From positions 1 through 10,051 of the forward strand of contig CAZLNH010000122.1 of NCBI GenBank assembly GCA_964560775.1: a DNA stretch of 10,051 nt. The letters are read 5' to 3'. Shown piece by piece: positions 6,748 to 10,051 of the stretch (its first letter is position 1; the number at the start of each line of letters is the position of its first letter). The notes below the pieces were generated by a model. It was not told the origin of the DNA, ran no database searches, and worked only from the letters and a program-made list of their open reading frames with translations. Made by a program: the position numbers and the translations under genes. Origin of the DNA: Woeseia sp964560775. GTDB taxonomy: Bacteria; Pseudomonadota; Gammaproteobacteria; Steroidobacterales; Woeseiaceae.

Positions 6748-6842
6748 ACGTTTTGGTGCGGTGGCAGGCGAAGGCCCTCCCCGGGGCACACCTCCGCCCC
6801 GACCTCCGTGCCGTTCATGAATAACCCGGGCCAGGAGTCTGC
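6720..6842. repeat. 123-bp palindromic element at the second convergent junction
   Basis: Arms of 31 bp, 6720-6750 and 6812-6842, are inverted copies with one mismatch (GGCCCGGATTATTCATGAAC against GGCCCGGGTTATTCATGAAC). The interior is GC-rich and also roughly self-complementary around CCTCCCCGGGGCACAC, so the unit folds as one long hairpin. The left arm carries the 3' end of the symporter gene and its TGA; the right arm ends eight bases before the stop of the convergent dehydrogenase. There is no open frame of note and no T-tract. The inner 18 bases of each arm (TGGCCCGGATTATTCATG) match the ends of the elements at 122-139 and 4303-4466. Confidence 0.75.
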
Positions 6843-6850
6843 GGTGAATA

Positions 6851-8104
6851 TCAGTCGAAGCGGTTGCAGCGAAAGGGCGTAAGGTCGACCGGCGGTGTCC
6901 GGCCGTCAAGAAGTGTCGCGACGATCTCCGCCGTAATACCCGACAAGGTCAGGCCGAGGTGCTGGTGACCGAAAGCCAGTATCGCGCGGTCGTGTTTCGT
7001 GCATGTGCCGATGACCGGCAGATGATCGGGCAATGACGGCCGGTGACCCATCCATTTCGTGCACCCGACGTGCTCGATACCGGGTACAAGGGCTTGCAGG
7101 TGACGCCTCAACGCATCGAACCGTGCCGGATTCGGCGGCAACTCAAGCCCGCCGAACTCGACAAATCCGGTAATGCGCAGTCCCGCACGCATCGGCGTCA
7201 TGACCGTACGGCGCTCGAGACTTTCGACAGGCATGCGCAAACCGGATTGCCAGCCGCCGGCCGTCAGGTGGTATCCGCGTTCGGTTTCGAGCGGCAGGCG
7301 GTGACCGAGCTGCCTCGCGAGCGAGCGTGACCAGGCCCCGGCGGCGATAACGATGGCGTCGGCGGCGCATTCCTGTTCGTCGTAGCGAAGTCGAAAACCG
7401 CCAGTGGGCGAGGCAGACACTTCAGTGACATGACCGCGGCAAATACGGCCGCCGCGTTCTTCAATAGCCGACGCGAGGCGCTTGCAGACCTGGTACGGCT
7501 CGACAACGTGCGCGGTGTCGGGGAAAAACAGGCCGCCGGCGACTTTCGGCGACAGGCCGGGCGCGAGTTGCTGCACGTCATTGCGGCTGAGCGGCCGCGC
7601 CAGGATGTCATCGTCAGCAAGCCGCTGTTGCAACCGGGACAAGGCCGGTATCGCATCGCGATCTTCGGTGACCAGCAGGTGGCCGTTCGTCTTCAGCAGC
7701 GAAAGAGCACCAGCGTCATCCAGCAGGCGCGTGAATGCCGGCAGACTGTGCTGTTGCAGCGATTGCAGGGCGGCCTTGCCGCGGGCGAAGTTGGCCGGTA
7801 ACGACGCGCGGGCGAATCGCGCCAACCACGGTGCGATGCGGTGTGCATGGCGCAGGCGAATGCCGAGCGGTCCGTCCGCCGCGAGCAGGTAGCGGGGTAC
7901 TTCGCGCAACGTTTCCAGCGACGCCAGTGGTTCGACGGACTCATTCGCAATGCGCCCGACATTGCCGAACGAGCAGCCGCGGCCCGGTGCTTCGCGATCA
8001 ACAAGCCTTACATTTCTGCCCGCCAGTTGCAGGCGCAGGCCGATTGCAAGGCCGATGATGCCGGCGCCGACGATTACGACTGACCCGGCGCCCCGGTCCG
8101 TCAT
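6851..8104 (-). CDS. FAD-dependent D-amino acid (D-hydroxyproline) dehydrogenase
   Basis: A 417-residue DAO-fold flavoenzyme. The dinucleotide-binding VIVGAGIIG (G13-x-G15-x-x-G18) is at the N-terminus, followed by CSFGNVGRIANESVEPLAS, like the DadA-type ASFGNAG segment, and a C-terminal MGHRPSLPDHLPVIG and FGHQHLGLTLSG that close the FAD site. Directly upstream, with a 16-base gap, is 4-hydroxyproline 2-epimerase, so the likely substrate is cis-4-hydroxy-D-proline, oxidised to pyrroline-4-hydroxy-2-carboxylate. General D-amino acid activity is the alternative. The start at 8104 (MTDRGAGS) has AGGGA nine bases upstream; an earlier ATG at 8179 would overlap the epimerase and adds no family sequence. 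The gene ends just before the 6720-6842 palindrome. Confidence 0.87.
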   Translation of the reverse strand: MTDRGAGSVVIVGAGIIGLAIGLRLQLAGRNVRLVDREAPGRGCSFGNVGRIANESVEPLASLETLREVPRYLLAADGPLGIRLRHAHRIAPWLARFARASLPANFARGKAALQSLQQHSLPAFTRLLDDAGALSLLKTNGHLLVTEDRDAIPALSRLQQRLADDDILARPLSRNDVQQLAPGLSPKVAGGLFFPDTAHVVEPYQVCKRLASAIEERGGRICRGHVTEVSASPTGGFRLRYDEQECAADAIVIAAGAWSRSLARQLGHRLPLETERGYHLTAGGWQSGLRMPVESLERRTVMTPMRAGLRITGFVEFGGLELPPNPARFDALRRHLQALVPGIEHVGCTKWMGHRPSLPDHLPVIGTCTKHDRAILAFGHQHLGLTLSGITAEIVATLLDGRTPPVDLTPFRCNRFD

Positions 8105-8120
8105 GTACTTGGTCCCTGCA

Positions 8121-9086
8121 TCATTGATCGGCGGGTCCCGCTTGCAGCAGGCCGTAACGGAACGGATCGCCGGGTTCAAAAAGCAGGGTTGCCCGCCCTG
8201 TCACCCAGGCCGAACCGGTGATCGTCGGCAGCACGTGATCGGCGGCCAGTTCACCGAACGCATCGAATACGCTGCCGGTTATGCTCTCCTGGCGCCAGGT
8301 CTCACCAGGCAGTAAATCGCCGCTCTGCAGCAGGCAGGCAATTTTTGCGCTGGTGCCGGTGCCGCACGGCGAACGATCGTAGGCTCTGCCCGGGCACAGG
8401 ACGAAGTTGCGGCCGTCAGCCTTGCGGATGTCTGACGGTGGTCCGCACAGTTCGATATGGTCAATCAGTGCGCCGCCGGTACCGCGGATAGTGCTTGCAT
8501 CCAGCGCAAGACGCAGTTTCCAGCACCAGGCCGTCAGATTGTCGGCGTTATTGAGCTCTAGGGATTGCCCGTGATCCGACACCAGGAAGAACCAGTTGCC
8601 TCCCCAGGCAACATCACCGTGCACAGTACCGACACCATCTACCTCGAGCGCAGCATTGCGGCGGTAGCAGTAGCTGGCTACGTTGCCGACGCTGACGCGA
8701 TTGGCATCGTGCAGCGTGACAGTAACCGTACCGGCAGGCGTCTCGAGTCGATGCGTACCAATGTCCAGCCGGCCCTCGGCGGCCAGCGTTACGGCAACGC
8801 CGATCATGCCATGCCCGCACATGCCCAGGTAGCCGACGTTGTTGAAGAAAATGACGCCGGCAGCATTTGCAGTGTCCTGCGCGGGCCGCAACAGAGCGCC
8901 GACAAGGACTTCGGAACCGCGGGGTTCATTGACGACTGCCGCGCGGAACGCATCGTGCTTCTTCCGCAGTTCCTCGACACAGTCAGGCAGCGAGAGGGAG
9001 TCCAGGACGGGACCGCCCGCGAGGATGACCCGCGTCGGCTCGCCGCCGGTATGTGAATCGATAACGTTAATTTGCTTAAGGTTCAT
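8121..9086 (-). CDS. 4-hydroxyproline 2-epimerase (proline racemase family)
   Basis: A 321-residue cytoplasmic, cofactor-independent epimerase that interconverts trans-4-hydroxy-L-proline and cis-4-hydroxy-D-proline. Both catalytic thiols are present: Cys90 in GMCGHGMIG and Cys241 in DRSPCGTGTSAK, which rules out the Ser/Thr-containing dehydratase subgroup. IDSHTGGEPTR (9-19) and WGGNWFFLV (161-169) are typical of the hydroxyproline branch; plain proline racemase is less likely. The start at 9086 (MNLKQINVIDSHT) has a strong GGGGAGGT ten bases upstream; longer in-frame starts (9113, 9197) lack such a site. It is the first gene of a two-gene operon with the FAD dehydrogenase, so together they carry out steps one and two of hydroxyproline degradation. 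The deaminase and semialdehyde dehydrogenase of that pathway are not in the window. Confidence 0.93.
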   Translation of the reverse strand: MNLKQINVIDSHTGGEPTRVILAGGPVLDSLSLPDCVEELRKKHDAFRAAVVNEPRGSEVLVGALLRPAQDTANAAGVIFFNNVGYLGMCGHGMIGVAVTLAAEGRLDIGTHRLETPAGTVTVTLHDANRVSVGNVASYCYRRNAALEVDGVGTVHGDVAWGGNWFFLVSDHGQSLELNNADNLTAWCWKLRLALDASTIRGTGGALIDHIELCGPPSDIRKADGRNFVLCPGRAYDRSPCGTGTSAKIACLLQSGDLLPGETWRQESITGSVFDAFGELAADHVLPTITGSAWVTGRATLLFEPGDPFRYGLLQAGPADQ

Positions 9087-9178
9087 GCCGCCACTGACCT
9101 CCCCGCGCTGCATGCTTACATCGTATAGTCTACCCTGCGCCGTGAACCATGCAGCTGCAATCCGATACGGGGGACGAC
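9087..9178. promoter_or_regulatory. Divergent promoter region of hydroxyproline operon and amidohydrolase
   Basis: These 92 bases must drive both directions. TATAGT (9124-9129) is a good -10 match on the plus strand, and TATACG (9121-9126) on the minus strand is a fair one, but neither has a recognisable -35 at 16-18 bases. No clear operator dyad was seen. Confidence 0.3.
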
Positions 9179-10051
9179 ATGAGCGTGACTGGATCAATCA
9201 GGCAATTTTTCTCAGCGCTGGTGCTGCCGGTGATCGGCTGCATCCTGGCACACGCTGCGACGTCCGCCGCGGCACAGGACGACGACGTCGTCATTCCGCC
9301 GCGCAGTGAGGGTGAGGGACCGTACCAGCGCCTGATCCTGCGTGGCGGCTACCTGATCGACGGGACCGGCGCGCCGGCCCAGGGTCCGGTAGACATCGTC
9401 ATCGAGGGAGACCGTATCACCGACGTGCGTGTCGTCGGCTTCCCGAAACTGCCGGCCGATCCGGAGCGTCGACCGCCACTCGACGGCGGCCAGGAACTCG
9501 ATGTGACGGGCATGTATATCCTGCCCGGGTTCGTCGATACGCACCTGCACCTGCATACGACGAAGTCGGGCCAAAACGTGCCTCCCGAGTATGTGCTGAA
9601 ATTGTGGCTGGCGCACGGCGTGACCAGCGGCCGCACGGTGGGCAGCGATCATGACACCGGGTGGCAGGTAAACGTCGCCGGGCAGCTTGCGCGGAACGAG
9701 GTGACCGGGCCGCGGCTCGAAATCTATCCGATGTTCGGCACCAGCGATTCCGGAGCGATCAATACGCCGGACGATGCACGTGAATGGATTCGCCGCATCA
9801 AGCGGGCAGGCGCCAGCGGCGTCAAGTTCATCGGTGCACAGGAGGATGTGCTTTGGGCGGCACTGGATGAAGCGAACAAAGTGGGATTAAGGTCAACAAT
9901 GCATCACGCACAACTGGCCGTGAAGCACGCCAACGTGCTGGCAACGTCCGAACGCGGCCTGAACTCGATGGAACACTGGTATGGCCTGCCCGAAGCGATG
10001 TTCGAAGATCGCACGATCCAGCACTACCCGAACGACTACGTGTACCAGAAC
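9179..10051 (+). CDS. Secreted metal-dependent amidohydrolase, 3' end beyond window
   Basis: The first 291 codons of an amidohydrolase-superfamily enzyme. The N-terminus is a Sec signal peptide with cleavage likely after AATSAAA, so it acts in the periplasm or outside. The fold starts with LILRGGYLIDGTGAPAQGPVDI and PGFVDTHLHLH carrying metal ligands His122 and His124. Lys216 in SGVKFIG is the likely carboxylated bridging lysine, followed by His242/His243 in MHHA and His266 in MEHWYG; the final Asp would be past the edge. The set resembles imidodipeptidase or Xaa-Pro-type and related binuclear enzymes, but the substrate is not evident. The start at 9179 has GGGGGA four bases upstream; ATG 9149 has no ribosome site. 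It is divergent from the hydroxyproline operon across 92 bases, so release of hydroxyproline or other amino acids from peptides is a reasonable guess. Confidence 0.87.
   Translation, partial: MSVTGSIRQFFSALVLPVIGCILAHAATSAAAQDDDVVIPPRSEGEGPYQRLILRGGYLIDGTGAPAQGPVDIVIEGDRITDVRVVGFPKLPADPERRPPLDGGQELDVTGMYILPGFVDTHLHLHTTKSGQNVPPEYVLKLWLAHGVTSGRTVGSDHDTGWQVNVAGQLARNEVTGPRLEIYPMFGTSDSGAINTPDDAREWIRRIKRAGASGVKFIGAQEDVLWAALDEANKVGLRSTMHHAQLAVKHANVLATSERGLNSMEHWYGLPEAMFEDRTIQHYPNDYVYQN

Noticed and set aside
6720..6842. Target-site duplication flanking the second palindrome
   Set aside because: The flanking bases outside the 31-bp arms (GCGGA and GGTGA) do not form a direct repeat, so transposition cannot be shown from this copy.
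8105..8179. N-terminal extension of the FAD dehydrogenase
   Set aside because: It would overlap the epimerase by 59 bases, while ATG 8104 has a ribosome site and precedes the FAD-binding motif directly.
1..10051. CRISPR array, tRNA, rRNA, transposase or phage genes
   Set aside because: No regularly spaced direct repeats, tRNA-like cloverleaf sequence, rRNA segments, or transposase or integrase motifs were seen.

Overview
The window is dense, GC-rich proteobacterial DNA: about 60% G+C by eye, short gaps, ATGA start/stop overlaps and Shine-Dalgarno sites. The gene content (a PsrA-like TetR regulator, a type 2 PHA depolymerase lipoprotein, a TcyP-like symporter and a hydroxyproline epimerase with its dehydrogenase) fits an aerobic gammaproteobacterium living on lipids, storage polymers and peptides. 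That placement is inference; there is no marker gene in the window.

Left part (1-4305). A PsrA-type TetR regulator (137-802, minus) lies between two targets. On its right is a divergent, tightly coupled three-gene operon: acyl-CoA synthetase (894-2453), alpha/beta hydrolase (2450-3304) and PHA-depolymerase lipoprotein (3301-4305). On its left is the first codons of another minus-strand gene (1-32). Four 16-bp copies of TTCAAC-N4-GTTGAA lie in two pairs, one pair at each promoter. In both promoters one operator fills the 17-bp spacer between -35 and -10 and a second lies just downstream. This predicts a small regulon induced by an acyl ligand.

Middle (4306-6847). A NarL/FixJ-type response regulator (4472-5116, minus) is divergent from a TcyP-like L-cystine/dicarboxylate-family symporter (5353-6747, plus). 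No partner kinase is visible.

Right part (6851-10051). A two-gene minus-strand operon encodes 4-hydroxyproline 2-epimerase (8121-9086) and an FAD-dependent D-amino acid (D-hydroxyproline) dehydrogenase (6851-8104), the first two steps of hydroxyproline breakdown. A secreted metal-dependent amidohydrolase (9179 to beyond the window, plus) is divergent from it.

The least expected structure is non-coding. Two long, near-symmetrical palindromes (4303-4466 and 6720-6842) sit exactly at the two convergent gene junctions. A single unpaired 18-bp end of the same kind (122-139) sits at the 3' end of the tetR gene. All three share an end resembling TRGCCCGGAYWWYTCAYS. They look like one family of small transposable or palindromic elements that settled at gene 3' ends, supplying stop codons and possibly acting as transcript-end hairpins.
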